From contig CACOHP010000006.1 in the NCBI GenBank assembly GCA_902627045.1, positions 1-38,610 of the forward strand: a DNA stretch of 38,610 bases, given 5' to 3'. The notes under the pieces are model-generated. The model searched no databases and was not told the DNA's origin. It worked only from the letters and a program-made list of their open reading frames with translations. Source of the DNA: an uncultured Pelagibacteraceae bacterium (lineage in GTDB: Bacteria; Pseudomonadota; Alphaproteobacteria; Pelagibacterales; Pelagibacteraceae). Below are positions 26,372 to 34,726 of the stretch, in pieces; positions within the stretch are counted from its first letter, which is position 1; each line of letters opens with the position of its first letter. Made by a program: the position numbers and the translations under genes.

Positions 26372-27461
26372 TTATTCATCAATAGAAACCATAATAAACG
26401 TTGCAAAAAGAGGTGGCATGTACATTTTAGTCGATGATGAAAAAAGAGAAAATGAAGGTGATTTGGTTATGTCAACATCCGACACTAATGCTCGCAACAT
26501 TAATTTTATGGCTAAATATGGGAGAGGTTTAATCTGTTTAGCACTGGATAGTATTCAGGCTAAAAGATTAAATTTATCTTTAATGTCACCTGTGAATCAA
26601 TCTAGAAATCAAACAGCTTTTACAGTTTCAATTGAAGCAAAAAAAGGAATTACAACTGGTATTTCGGCAAAAGATAGGGCCAGAACTATTAAGATTGCAT
26701 CAAAAAAAAATGTAAGTAAAAAGGACATTGTATCACCGGGTCATGTTTTTCCAATTATCGCACAAGATGGCGGCGTCCTTGTTAGAGCTGGTCACACTGA
26801 AGCTTCAGTTGATATCTCAAAACTAGCTAGAAAAAATAACTCAGCAGTGATTTGTGAAATCATGAATGAAGATGGATCTATGGCAAAGGGTCAAAAACTT
26901 CTAAATTTTGCGCACAAACACAAGCTTAAGATTGGAAAAATTGAAGATCTTATTTCGTACCGTTTAAAAAAAGAAAAATTAGTGAAACTTAAAAAAGCGT
27001 CAGAAATTAAAATTAAAAAACAAAAATATAAAATCAAAATATATGAAAATCTACTAGATGGATCAGAACATTTTGCACTCATCAAAGGTTCTCTTAAGAA
27101 ATCTATCATTCCAAGAGTTAGAGTCATTTCATCAAATGTTGTCTACAATTATTTAATAAGTCAAAAATTACCTAATTCATTTGATAAAACTATAAATTAT
27201 TTTAGAAAATATACTAATTGTGTATTAATATTTATTAAAGACACTAACTTAAAATCTGTTACACAAACATTAAAAAGTTTTAAAAATAAAGATTTTAAAA
27301 AAAGTAAAGGAAAAGATAATCTTATAAGAAACTATGGTATAGGTGCACAAATCATTAAAGATTTAAAGATAAATAAAATGATTTTGATTACAAAAACTCC
27401 AAAAAAAGTTGTAGGACTTGAGGGTTTTAATATAAAGATTACCAAACAAGAGTTAATTTAA
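26358..27461 (+). CDS. ribB: 3,4-dihydroxy-2-butanone 4-phosphate synthase fused to a degenerate GTP cyclohydrolase II-like domain (RibBX type)
   Basis: The N-terminal 205 residues are a complete RibB, which makes the four-carbon precursor of lumazine from ribulose 5-phosphate: LVDDEKRENEGDLVMS (24-39), TTGISAKDRARTI and SPGHVFPIIAQDGGVLVRAGHTEASVDI are intact. The C-terminal 160 residues align in position with GTP cyclohydrolase II but lack the cysteine zinc site and its surrounding GxRCDCG-type motif; only GLEGFNIKI near the end resembles the family. Fusions with an inactive domain are known as RibBX in proteobacteria. So this gene should supply RibB activity but not RibA, which must be encoded elsewhere. 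It overlaps ribH by one base. Confidence 0.92.
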   Translation: MKKNNYSSIETIINVAKRGGMYILVDDEKRENEGDLVMSTSDTNARNINFMAKYGRGLICLALDSIQAKRLNLSLMSPVNQSRNQTAFTVSIEAKKGITTGISAKDRARTIKIASKKNVSKKDIVSPGHVFPIIAQDGGVLVRAGHTEASVDISKLARKNNSAVICEIMNEDGSMAKGQKLLNFAHKHKLKIGKIEDLISYRLKKEKLVKLKKASEIKIKKQKYKIKIYENLLDGSEHFALIKGSLKKSIIPRVRVISSNVVYNYLISQKLPNSFDKTINYFRKYTNCVLIFIKDTNLKSVTQTLKSFKNKDFKKSKGKDNLIRNYGIGAQIIKDLKINKMILITKTPKKVVGLEGFNIKITKQELI

Positions 27462-27850
27462 TGAGAAAAAAAATTTTAATTGTTATAGCTGACTATTATA
27501 AAGAAATTTCATTAGGTTTATTAAATAGCACAAAAAAAAATCTTCCTAGATCTTTTGAAATAAACATAATAAAAGTTCCTGGTGTATTTGAAATACCTAT
27601 TACTATATCAAAACATCTAAAAAAATTTGATGCATTTATTGCTCTTGGATGTGTTATTAAAGGAAAAACCCCACATTTTGAATTTATATCTCAATCTTCA
27701 ACTAATGCCATTATGGATTTAGCAGTAAATTCAAAAAAACCAATAGGAAATGGAATTCTTACCTGTTTAAATATGAAACAAGCAAAGATCAGAAAAAAAA
27801 AAGGTGCTGAAGCTGCAAAAGCTATTATTTCAGTTTTATCTCAAAAATGA
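27461..27850 (+). CDS. ribH: 6,7-dimethyl-8-ribityllumazine synthase
   Basis: RibH condenses the products of RibD and RibB to lumazine. The 129-residue protein is short compared with the usual 150 or so, but keeps VPGVFEIPITI (39-49), the substrate loop GCVIKGKTPHFEFIS with catalytic His72, GNGILTCLNMKQA and GAEAAKAI. The N-terminal region is trimmed, which could affect the icosahedral or pentameric assembly. The start overlaps ribB by one base and the stop overlaps nusB by 4 bases. Confidence 0.93.
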   Translation: MRKKILIVIADYYKEISLGLLNSTKKNLPRSFEINIIKVPGVFEIPITISKHLKKFDAFIALGCVIKGKTPHFEFISQSSTNAIMDLAVNSKKPIGNGILTCLNMKQAKIRKKKGAEAAKAIISVLSQK

Positions 27851-28251
27851 GACCAAATTACACTGCAAAAAATAATCCGAGAGTTATTATTATTCAAAAA
27901 TTGTATAGCTTTTTATATAACAATGATGACAAAATTGAATTTCCAAAACATAGGTTTAAAAAATTTATTAAAGACATTGTTCTTGGTACAATTGAACGAA
28001 ATGAAATTATTGTAGAAGAACTAGACAAAAATCTTGGTGGTAATTTTGATTTAATTAAATTAGATAAGATATTTCAAGTTATTCTAAAATCAGCGACATA
28101 CGAAATTTTGTACAAACCTAATGTGTCGATAAGAATAATTATTAAAGAGTATCTTAATGCATCCAATTTTTTTTTAAATGAGTCTCAAACTAAATATCTA
28201 AACGCATTATTAGATAATACTGCTAAAAGGTTAAGACATTCAGATGCATGA
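27847..28251 (+). CDS. nusB: Transcription antitermination factor NusB
   Basis: NusB with NusE (S10) binds boxA RNA and supports rRNA antitermination. The 134-residue protein is all-helical, with QKLYSFLYN, FIKDIVLGTIERNEIIVEEL and ILKSATYEILYKPNVSIRIIIKEYL (family core, here about 74-98), ending LNALLDNTAKRLR. Position between ribH and thiL is the common alphaproteobacterial order and supports the name. It overlaps thiL by eight bases. Confidence 0.92.
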   Translation: MRPNYTAKNNPRVIIIQKLYSFLYNNDDKIEFPKHRFKKFIKDIVLGTIERNEIIVEELDKNLGGNFDLIKLDKIFQVILKSATYEILYKPNVSIRIIIKEYLNASNFFLNESQTKYLNALLDNTAKRLRHSDA

Positions 28252-29203
28252 ATTTGATTTAATTAAAAAATATTTTTCTAAACTATCTTCTTATAATAAA
28301 AATTCACTAAATTTAAATGATGATGTTTTTTTTGATAGATCAAAAAAATTAGTTGTTTCTGTTGATACTTATATTAATAAATCTCATTTCTTTGATTTCA
28401 AAAAACCTAATTTAGTAGTAAAAAAGATTCTTAGGTCCTCTATCTCTGATTTGATATGTAAAGGTGTTAAGCCAAAATATTATTTTATTTCAGGCTCTGG
28501 AAATAAAAAAACATTTACAAAACTGAATTTAAGCAAGATTTCCCTTTCACTTAAACAGGAACAAAAAAAATTTGGGATTTATTTGTCTGGCGGGGATACA
28601 GTTTTTTCTAATAAATTAAGCTTTACAGTTGTATCTATCGGTTTTTCTAAGAACATAATACTTAGAAATAATGCAAAAATGAACGATGATATTTATGTAT
28701 CAGGTAATTTGGGAGATAGTTATGTGGGCTTAAAAATTTTAAAAAAAGATATTTCATTAAATAAACATTTAAGTGAATATTTTATTATGAAATATTATCT
28801 TCCAGAATTACATATAGATTTAGCAAAAAAATTACTTAAATTTGCAAATACATCTATAGATATTTCTGATGGTTTATTTGCTGATTTAGACAAATTAATT
28901 AATAAACAGAAACTTTCTTACCAAATAAGCCTATGTGATATACCAATATCTAAAAAACTAGAAAATATGATTTTACAAAAAAAATTAAAAAAAATTGACT
29001 TCATATCTAAAGGTGATGATTATCAAATATTATTTACTGCATCTAAGAAAAAAGCTAGAATCATTGAAAGAACATCTAAATCTTTAGGGATAAAAATTTC
29101 GAAAATTGGAAAAATTTGTTCAAGTGATCAAAAATCACAAATTATTGATGAAAAAGGGAATAAAATAACCATAAAAAATAAAGGGTATTTACACAAATTT
29201 TAA
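28244..29203 (+). CDS. thiL: Thiamine-monophosphate kinase
   Basis: ThiL phosphorylates thiamine monophosphate to the active cofactor thiamine diphosphate. The 319-residue protein has the PurM-like fold with LNDDVFFDRSKKLVVSVDTY (25-44, metal/ATP Asp), SISDLICKGVKPKYYF (about 68-83), YLSGGDTV (about 110-117) and TSIDISDGLFADLDKL (about 204-219). The sequence is lysine-rich and divergent, but motif order matches. It is the last gene before an 81-base gap with symmetric elements preceding hppA. Confidence 0.92.
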   Translation: MHEFDLIKKYFSKLSSYNKNSLNLNDDVFFDRSKKLVVSVDTYINKSHFFDFKKPNLVVKKILRSSISDLICKGVKPKYYFISGSGNKKTFTKLNLSKISLSLKQEQKKFGIYLSGGDTVFSNKLSFTVVSIGFSKNIILRNNAKMNDDIYVSGNLGDSYVGLKILKKDISLNKHLSEYFIMKYYLPELHIDLAKKLLKFANTSIDISDGLFADLDKLINKQKLSYQISLCDIPISKKLENMILQKKLKKIDFISKGDDYQILFTASKKKARIIERTSKSLGIKISKIGKICSSDQKSQIIDEKGNKITIKNKGYLHKF

Positions 29204-29205
29204 AA

Positions 29206-29270
29206 GTTAGTTATTGCCTTTTATAGCTTTTTTTGTATTGTCCGCTTTTTATAACTAACATGCAATAACT
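29206..29270. promoter_or_regulatory. Overlapping inverted repeats in the thiL-hppA gap
   Basis: GTTAGTTAT (29206-29214) is the exact reverse complement of ATAACTAAC (29251-29259), and the overlapping AGTTATTGC (29209-29217) is the exact reverse complement of GCAATAACT (29262-29270). The two 9-bp pairings cannot form together. A TATAAC (29250-29255) could be a -10 for hppA, followed by AAGG at 29275-29278 as its ribosome-binding site. Either an RNA switch between thiL and hppA, or operator sites around a promoter, would fit. Confidence 0.4.
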
Positions 29271-29284
29271 TAATTAAGGTTTAT

Positions 29285-31390
29285 ATGAATTCAACTATAG
29301 AAACTATTCTTTTATATACAATAGGAGCAGGATTATTATCAATTGTTTATGGATATCTAACGGGAAAAAATATTTTAAATTCAAGTGCAGGAAATTCAAA
29401 AATGCAAGACATTGCATCTGCTATTCAAATAGGTGCGAAGGCTTATCTTGCAAGGCAATATAAGACGATTGCAATTGTTGGTGTTGTAGTATTAGTTATT
29501 GTAAGTTTTTCTTTTAGTATACTTGTTGGATTAGGTTATCTAATTGGTGCAACATTATCTGGTATAGCTGGATACGTAGGAATGTTAGTTTCTGTTCAAG
29601 CAAATGTTAGAACCGCAGAAGCATCAAGAAAAGGTCTGGCTAATGGTCTTTCTGTAGCTTTTAAATCTGGGGCTGTAACAGGTATGCTTGTTGCTGGTTT
29701 AGCTTTATTATCAATCGCTGTTTATTACTATTTATTATTAAAGTTTAATATTGAAGAGAGAGAAATTGTAAATGCTCTTGTTGCACTTGGTTTTGGTGCT
29801 TCATTAATATCTATTTTTGCTAGACTAGGTGGAGGAATTTTTACAAAAGGTGCAGATGTTGGAGCAGATCTAGTTGGTAAAGTGGAAGCTGGAATACCAG
29901 AGGATGATCCAAGGAATCCTGCTGTTATAGCCGACAATGTTGGTGATAATGTTGGTGATTGTGCAGGAATGGCTGCTGATTTATTTGAAACATATGCTGT
30001 AACAATCGTTGCGACAATGGTTTTATCATCAATATTTTTTCCTGGTGACTTATCTATGATGATATACCCTTTAACTATCGGTGGTGCATGTATTCTTACA
30101 TCAATTATAGGAACCTTTTTTGTTAAACTTGGTAGAAGTAAAAATGTTATGGGAGCTTTATATAAAGGATTTGTTGTTTCTGCTTTAACTTCATTAATAA
30201 TCTTATATCCAGTTACTGACTTTGTTTTGGGTTTAGAAAACTCGTATGATCTTAATAATGAGTCTTTCACAGGCATGAGTTTGTATTATTGTGGGGTAAT
30301 TGGATTAATTATTACAGGCTTATTAATTTGGGTAACTGAATATTACACAGGAACTAATTATAGACCTGTAAGAAGTGTTGCGAATTCTTCAACAACAGGA
30401 CATGGTACTAATGTGATACAAGGCTTAGCTATTTCATTAGAGGCAACTGCTATACCAGCACTAATTATAGTTTCAGGTATTTTACTTACTAATCATATAG
30501 CTGGTCTATATGGAATTGCTATAGCAGTAACAACTATGTTGGCTTTAGCTGGTATGGTTGTAGCCTTAGATGCTTATGGACCAGTTACTGATAATGCTGG
30601 TGGAATTGCAGAAATGTCCAAGTTGCCGAACAATGTTAGAAAAACAACTGATGCCTTAGATGCTGTAGGAAATACAACTAAAGCAGTTACAAAAGGTTAC
30701 GCGATAGGTTCTGCCGGATTAGGTGCTTTAGTTTTATTTGCTGCTTATACTGAAGATATAAAACATTTTTCAAAGGAAGCTGGATCAAAATTAGAAGGCA
30801 TCGTGGTGACCTTTGATTTATCTAATCCTTATGTTGTAGTAGGTTTATTAATTGGTGGAATGCTTCCTTATTTATTCGGATCAATGGGTATGCAGGCTGT
30901 GGGTAGAGCAGGTGGTGCTGTAGTAATAGAAGTTAGAAGACAATTCAAGAAGTACCCAGGAATTATGAAAAGAAAACAAAAACCTGATTATGCTAAGCTA
31001 GTTGACTTGTTAACAGTTGCAGCTATTAAAGAGATGATTATTCCATCTTTACTTCCAGTACTATCGCCGATTATTTTATACTTTGTTATATTTGCAATTG
31101 GAGGTCAAGTGGCTGCATTAGCATCTGTGGGAGCAATGTTGTTAGGTGTTATAATTACCGGATTATTTGTAGCTGTCTCAATGACAGCTGGGGGTGGTGC
31201 TTGGGACAATGCCAAAAAATATATTGAAGACGGTAATCACGGTGGAAAAGGTTCAGAAGCGCACAAAGCTGCTGTAACAGGAGATACTGTTGGAGACCCT
31301 TATAAAGATACAGCTGGTCCCGCAGTAAACCCAATGATAAAAATAACAAATATTGTTGCCTTACTTTTATTAGCTGTTATCGCTGGCTAA
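29285..31390 (+). CDS. hppA: K+-independent proton-translocating pyrophosphatase
   Basis: HppA is an inner-membrane pump that couples pyrophosphate hydrolysis to H+ translocation, recovering energy from biosynthetic PPi. The 701-residue protein has about 16 membrane helices. The pyrophosphate site includes [20 protein letters not shown] (182-201), [20 protein letters not shown] (207-226) and [26 protein letters not shown] (462-478) has Lys466 and Thr469, the residues that mark the K+-independent class, whereas K+-dependent pumps have Ala. The ATG has AAGG seven bases before it. It ends with a 14-base tail-to-tail overlap with bamE. Confidence 0.96.
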   Translation: MNSTIETILLYTIGAGLLSIVYGYLTGKNILNSSAGNSKMQDIASAIQIGAKAYLARQYKTIAIVGVVVLVIVSFSFSILVGLGYLIGATLSGIAGYVGMLVSVQANVRTAEASRKGLANGLSVAFKSGAVTGMLVAGLALLSIAVYYYLLLKFNIEEREIVNALVALGFGASLISIFARLGGGIFTKGADVGADLVGKVEAGIPEDDPRNPAVIADNVGDNVGDCAGMAADLFETYAVTIVATMVLSSIFFPGDLSMMIYPLTIGGACILTSIIGTFFVKLGRSKNVMGALYKGFVVSALTSLIILYPVTDFVLGLENSYDLNNESFTGMSLYYCGVIGLIITGLLIWVTEYYTGTNYRPVRSVANSSTTGHGTNVIQGLAISLEATAIPALIIVSGILLTNHIAGLYGIAIAVTTMLALAGMVVALDAYGPVTDNAGGIAEMSKLPNNVRKTTDALDAVGNTTKAVTKGYAIGSAGLGALVLFAAYTEDIKHFSKEAGSKLEGIVVTFDLSNPYVVVGLLIGGMLPYLFGSMGMQAVGRAGGAVVIEVRRQFKKYPGIMKRKQKPDYAKLVDLLTVAAIKEMIIPSLLPVLSPIILYFVIFAIGGQVAALASVGAMLLGVIITGLFVAVSMTAGGGAWDNAKKYIEDGNHGGKGSEAHKAAVTGDTVGDPYKDTAGPAVNPMIKITNIVALLLLAVIAG

Positions 31391-31862
31391 TTTCTTTTCG
31401 CTTTTTAGCCCTAACACCTAATGGGTCATTAATTTTTTGTCTCATGCTAGACATAAAGTCATAAATAAAAGAGTTCTTGGTTATGTTTCCTTGTGTTGTT
31501 TTTTTAACAACGTTTATTTTCTCCATATCTTGTAAATTATAAAAATCTATTTTTTTTAACATTCCATAGTTATCAATCTCAAGTACTAATACATCATTCT
31601 TATAAACCTTCATTCTCCCTAAGTTTTTTAATCTAGATTGCGTTTGTTTTCTTTCTATATATATCCATACATCATTATTAAATTTACTTCTAGTTGAGGG
31701 AGTTCCTAATAAATCTATAATTTCATTTTTATTAGTTTGATTAATAATTAAATTTTTTTGTTTTTTTTCAAGAAACGAAACACCATGATGCTTGACAACT
31801 TTTTTAAAAGAACAATTAGTGACTATCAAAGATACAATAAATATATATAATATATTTTTCAT
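31377..31862 (-). CDS. bamE: Outer membrane assembly lipoprotein BamE (SmpA/OmlA family)
   Basis: BamE is a small lipoprotein of the BAM complex that inserts beta-barrel proteins into the outer membrane. The chosen ATG at 31862 gives a 161-residue protein with lipoprotein signal [17 protein letters not shown] (lipobox VTNC, Cys17). A longer in-frame start at 31880 adds only six residues (MIKFLS) before it. The domain has the family features: [17 protein letters not shown] (around 41-57), then DVWIYIER. The C-terminal extension after about residue 110 is not recognised. Its start codon shares CATG with the divergent chaperone gene. Gene order bamE/chaperone/plsX is typical of alphaproteobacteria. 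Confidence 0.88.
   Translation of the reverse strand: MKNILYIFIVSLIVTNCSFKKVVKHHGVSFLEKKQKNLIINQTNKNEIIDLLGTPSTRSKFNNDVWIYIERKQTQSRLKNLGRMKVYKNDVLVLEIDNYGMLKKIDFYNLQDMEKINVVKKTTQGNITKNSFIYDFMSSMRQKINDPLGVRAKKRKEISQR
31846..31851 (+). promoter_or_regulatory. TATAAT element before the CBP3-family gene
   Basis: A perfect TATAAT lies nine bases before the plus-strand ATG at 31861, inside the bamE coding sequence. No ribosome-binding site (only TTTTTC) precedes the ATG. The transcript would start 2-4 bases before or at the ATG. The surrounding ATATATATAATATATT is low-complexity, which weakens the call, and no clear -35 is seen. Confidence 0.35.
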
Positions 31863-32328
31863 GGATAAAAATTTTATCAATATTTATAATTATTTAATTA
31901 ATTACACTAGAAATGAGAAATTATACAGTTCATTAAATAGAAATGATAATTTTTCAGATAGATTAACCCTTTTTTTATTACATTTTGCCTTTTTTCTTAA
32001 AAATTTTAAGAATGAGGCAAATAAAGAAATTTTACAAAAAATTTATGATTTTAATTTTCGCCAATTGGAACTTAGTATAAGGGAAATAGGTTATGGAGAT
32101 CAGTCGATTAATAAGAAAATGAAGGTTTATATTAATTTATTTCACTCAATGGTAAGTGAAATTCATTTTTGGGATGATTTAAATAGAGAAAAAAAAATTG
32201 ACAAATTGTCAATATTTTTAGAGGATTTTAAAAATATTGATGAATTTGTTGATTATTTTGAAGTTTTTAGAGAGAAATTATCAAAAAAAAATTTGAATTA
32301 TTTAATAAAAGGTGTAATTAACTCTTAA
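31861..32328 (+). CDS. Ubiquinol-cytochrome c chaperone family protein (CBP3-like)
   Basis: The ATG at 31861 gives 155 residues, [18 protein letters not shown] onward; an earlier start at 31792 would run 69 bases antisense into bamE and does not fit the family. The core [12 protein letters not shown] ... [21 protein letters not shown] ... [13 protein letters not shown] corresponds to the CBP3 domain, whose mitochondrial member assists cytochrome b assembly in the bc1 complex. Its position between bamE and plsX is the conserved alphaproteobacterial one. rpmF follows by two bases, without the DUF177 gene often found there. Function is inferred from yeast CBP3. Confidence 0.82.
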   Translation: MDKNFINIYNYLINYTRNEKLYSSLNRNDNFSDRLTLFLLHFAFFLKNFKNEANKEILQKIYDFNFRQLELSIREIGYGDQSINKKMKVYINLFHSMVSEIHFWDDLNREKKIDKLSIFLEDFKNIDEFVDYFEVFREKLSKKNLNYLIKGVINS

Positions 32329-32330
32329 TT

Positions 32331-32513
32331 ATGGCAGTCCCTAAACGTAAACAAACACCATCCAGAACTGGTATGAGAAGATCTCAAAATATGAAATTTT
32401 CATCAAAAAACGTTATTGAAGATAAAAAATCTGGTGAATACAGATTATCACATCATTTAGATTTGAAAACGGGAATGTATAAAGGAAGACAAGTTTTAGA
32501 CCCTAAAGAATAA
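32331..32513 (+). CDS. rpmF: 50S ribosomal protein L32
   Basis: A 60-residue ribosomal protein with the classical start [20 protein letters not shown]. Most of the remainder, including [17 protein letters not shown], matches the alphaproteobacterial L32. No zinc-binding CxxC pair is visible, as in the C-minus form. It sits between the CBP3-like gene and plsX, in the place where rpmF-plsX pairs commonly occur. Confidence 0.97.
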   Translation: MAVPKRKQTPSRTGMRRSQNMKFSSKNVIEDKKSGEYRLSHHLDLKTGMYKGRQVLDPKE

Positions 32514-32533
32514 TTTTTTTTAAGATTTTTACG

Positions 32534-33538
32534 ATGACTAAATTGATAAAAATTGCAGTTGATGCAATGGGTGGTGACAATTCACCAAAGAAAATAATTG
32601 ATGGAATTATTTATAATCACAAAATAAACAAAGAAAATTTTTTTAAAATATTTGGAGATAAGGACGAAATTTTAAAACACTTGGGTAATAAGATAAATGA
32701 GAGTTTTTATGAAATAGTTCATACTAAAGATGTTGTGAAAAGTACGGATAGTCCTTTGGAAGCTGCAAAGAGAGGAAAAAAGACAAGTATGTGGCTTTCA
32801 ATTGAAAGCGTCAAGAATAAAGAGAGTGATATTGTGATTTCTGCCGGTAATACTGGAGCTTTATTAGTAATTGCAAAGTTGAATCTAAAAATGATTGAAA
32901 ACATTGATAGACCAGCTTTGTCAGCTTTATGGCCAAATAAAAAAGGAATGAGTGTTGTTCTTGATCTTGGTGCAAATATTGAGTGCAATTCAAAAAATTT
33001 AGTTGATTTTGCTATTATGGGAGCCTCGTTGTATAAATCTTTGTATCCTAATGATATTTCAAAAGTGGCTTTGTTAAACATTGGCTCTGAGGAATTAAAA
33101 GGAAATGAGACAATAAAAGAAACTTATCAATTATTAAATGAGAAAAAAAATCAAAAATTTGATTTTGAGGGATACATAGAGGGAAATGAATTAATGAATG
33201 GTAAAGTAAATGTGATTGTTTCAGATGGATTTACTGGAAATGTTGCTCTAAAAACAGCCGAGGGCACTGCAAACTTTATCACAGATGAGTTAAAGAAAGC
33301 TTTAAGCGGATCGTTGCTTGGAAAAATATCCTCTTTACTTAATATTTCAAATTTAAGAAAATTTAAAAAAAGATTAGACCCCAGATTATATAATGGAGCA
33401 ATATTTGTAGGTTTAGATACACCAGTTGTTAAAAGTCATGGTGGGATAGATTATATTGGATTCTCAAATTCTTTAGATGTTTGCAATAGAATAATTAAAG
33501 GAAATTTGATAAAGAAAATTAAGGAAAATATTAAATAA
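32534..33538 (+). CDS. plsX: Phosphate acyltransferase PlsX
   Basis: PlsX makes acyl-phosphate from acyl-ACP, the donor for glycerol-3-phosphate acylation in phospholipid synthesis. The 334-residue protein begins IKIAVDAMGGDNSPK (5-19), the family signature, with SAGNTGALL (about 101-109), LGANIECNSKNLVDFA and VSDGFTGNVALKTAEG (about 228-243). Length is normal. fabH, which usually follows in alphaproteobacteria, is not there: the ihfA ATG starts immediately after the plsX stop. Confidence 0.96.
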   Translation: MTKLIKIAVDAMGGDNSPKKIIDGIIYNHKINKENFFKIFGDKDEILKHLGNKINESFYEIVHTKDVVKSTDSPLEAAKRGKKTSMWLSIESVKNKESDIVISAGNTGALLVIAKLNLKMIENIDRPALSALWPNKKGMSVVLDLGANIECNSKNLVDFAIMGASLYKSLYPNDISKVALLNIGSEELKGNETIKETYQLLNEKKNQKFDFEGYIEGNELMNGKVNVIVSDGFTGNVALKTAEGTANFITDELKKALSGSLLGKISSLLNISNLRKFKKRLDPRLYNGAIFVGLDTPVVKSHGGIDYIGFSNSLDVCNRIIKGNLIKKIKENIK

Positions 33539-33835
33539 ATGAGAACAAACTTAACTAAAAAAGAATTAGTTAATATTATTTATATGCAAGTAGGATTTTC
33601 TAAACAAATATCTGAACATTTGATTGATGAGTTTTTTTCTCTTATAACGCTCAATTTAAAAAAGGAAAAAAAAATAAAACTAACAAAATTTGGTACATTT
33701 CTTGTTAGATCAAAGAAGTCTAGAATTGGGAGAAATCCTAAGACAAAGGAAGATAAGATTATTTCTGAAAGAAATGTAGTTCTATTTAAACCTTCTAAAG
33801 AATTTAAAGAATTTATAAATTCAAAGAATGAGTAA
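33539..33835 (+). CDS. ihfA: Integration host factor alpha subunit
   Basis: A 98-residue DNA-bending protein of the HU/IHF family. Matching features are LTKKELVNIIYMQVGFSK (4-21) and the beta-arm KSRIGRNPKTKEDKIIS with the intercalating-proline region GRNPKT at about 64-69, followed by RNVVLFKPSKEFKEFI. Residue pattern and location between plsX and the MerR gene fit IHF-alpha rather than HU. The stop overlaps the merR ATG by 8 bases. Confidence 0.9.
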   Translation: MRTNLTKKELVNIIYMQVGFSKQISEHLIDEFFSLITLNLKKEKKIKLTKFGTFLVRSKKSRIGRNPKTKEDKIISERNVVLFKPSKEFKEFINSKNE

Positions 33836-34199
33836 ATTTGAAAATGCTTATAAAACCATAGGTGAGGTAGTTAAAATTATAGGCTTAAAGTCTAAAAGTA
33901 ACAGTGTATCACCAACACACACAATTAGATATTGGGAAAAAGAATTTAAACAAATTAAGCCTAAGATTTTAAATGGTAATAGACGGTATTACGATAAAAA
34001 GAATATAGATTTAATTAAGAAAGTTCATTTCCTTTTAAAAGATCAAGGAATGACTATAAAAGGAGTCAAAAAAATTTTAAATAATATGGATACTTTAAAA
34101 CTTGACGAAAATTTAAATGAATCTATAAAGGCTCACAATATTAGAAATAAATTAGTTAAAATTTCCAATATAATTAAAAGTTTAAAAAATAATAAATAA
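33828..34199 (+). CDS. MerR-family transcriptional regulator
   Basis: A 123-residue protein with a MerR-type winged helix at the N-terminus: YKTIGEVVKIIGL (5-17), HTIRYWEKEF (28-37), RRYYDKKNIDLIKKVHFLL and QGMTIKGVKKIL. The rest is a short coiled coil with no effector-binding cysteines or other domain visible, like the small MerR-type regulator found after ihfA in alphaproteobacteria. Target genes are unknown. Confidence 0.88.
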   Translation: MSKFENAYKTIGEVVKIIGLKSKSNSVSPTHTIRYWEKEFKQIKPKILNGNRRYYDKKNIDLIKKVHFLLKDQGMTIKGVKKILNNMDTLKLDENLNESIKAHNIRNKLVKISNIIKSLKNNK

Positions 34200-34200
34200 T

Positions 34201-34392
34201 ATGGCTAAAAAAACTCATGTTAAAGTAAGACTTGTTCCTGAATCTAAACCAGACAGTGCTTTTTTTTATTATGTTAAAAAACCTGCTGGTGGAGAAAAAG
34301 CTAAAGTTAAATTAAAAGCAAAAAAATACAATCCTGTTACTCGAAAACATGAAATATTTGTGGAAAAAAAACTTCCACCTCATAGTAAGTAA
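34201..34392 (+). CDS. rpmG: 50S ribosomal protein L33
   Basis: A 63-residue ribosomal protein: MAKKTHVKVRLVPESKPDSA, FFYYVKK and KYNPVTRKHEIFVEKKLPP. Cysteines of the zinc-binding form are absent. It is a few residues longer than the usual 55, with insertions near 13-18 and 27-33 and a short PHSK tail. It follows merR by one base and abuts aroQ tail to tail. Confidence 0.93.
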   Translation: MAKKTHVKVRLVPESKPDSAFFYYVKKPAGGEKAKVKLKAKKYNPVTRKHEIFVEKKLPPHSK

Positions 34393-34683
34393 TTATTTTT
34401 TTTTAAAGTTTCTTCTTTCGTAATCGATATAGGCGTAGATCATATTTTTCCAAATTTTATTTGTGATTTTTGGATCTATATTATTTTTTTTTGATTTTTT
34501 TTTTATATTTCTTAAAATCTCTTTAATTCTTTCCCGATCAACTATTTGACTTTTTTTTTCTTTAAGTAATAGTACTCTTTTAACTAAGTGAGTTCTTTTT
34601 TTAATTAACTTTATTAACAAATTATCAAGTTTATCTAATTCAGATCTAATTTTGCCTAGTTTTTTTATTTTTAATGGCGACAT
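34393..34683 (-). CDS. Chorismate mutase (AroQ class, monofunctional)
   Basis: A 96-residue all-helical protein whose pattern fits AroQ chorismate mutase: LGKIRSELDKLDNLLIKLIKKR (about 9-30, with the Arg and Asp of the first helix), VDRERIKEILRNI (about 48-60) and KIWKNMIYAYIDYERR toward the end. The enzyme converts chorismate to prephenate for phenylalanine and tyrosine synthesis. It is rich in lysine and short, so remote relatives cannot be excluded. It is divergent from ctaA (43-base gap) and abuts rpmG. No fused prephenate dehydratase or dehydrogenase is present. Confidence 0.75.
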   Translation of the reverse strand: MSPLKIKKLGKIRSELDKLDNLLIKLIKKRTHLVKRVLLLKEKKSQIVDRERIKEILRNIKKKSKKNNIDPKITNKIWKNMIYAYIDYERRNFKKK

Positions 34684-34726
34684 TTATTAAATTGGATTAA
34701 TTAATAATTATTATATTTATCATTAT

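Noticed and set aside
26358-27461. Annotation of this gene as bifunctional RibBA
   Set aside because: The C-terminal half lacks the zinc cysteines and catalytic motif of GTP cyclohydrolase II, so only the RibB activity can be supported.
29728-30276. Long antisense open frame (about 182 codons) within hppA
   Set aside because: It is the shadow of a highly conserved membrane protein with biased codons; no ribosome-binding site, no recognisable domain and unusual composition.
31792-31860. Upstream in-frame start for the CBP3-like gene
   Set aside because: It lies antisense to the signal-peptide region of bamE and adds residues not found in the family; the ATG at 31861 has a -10 element before it.
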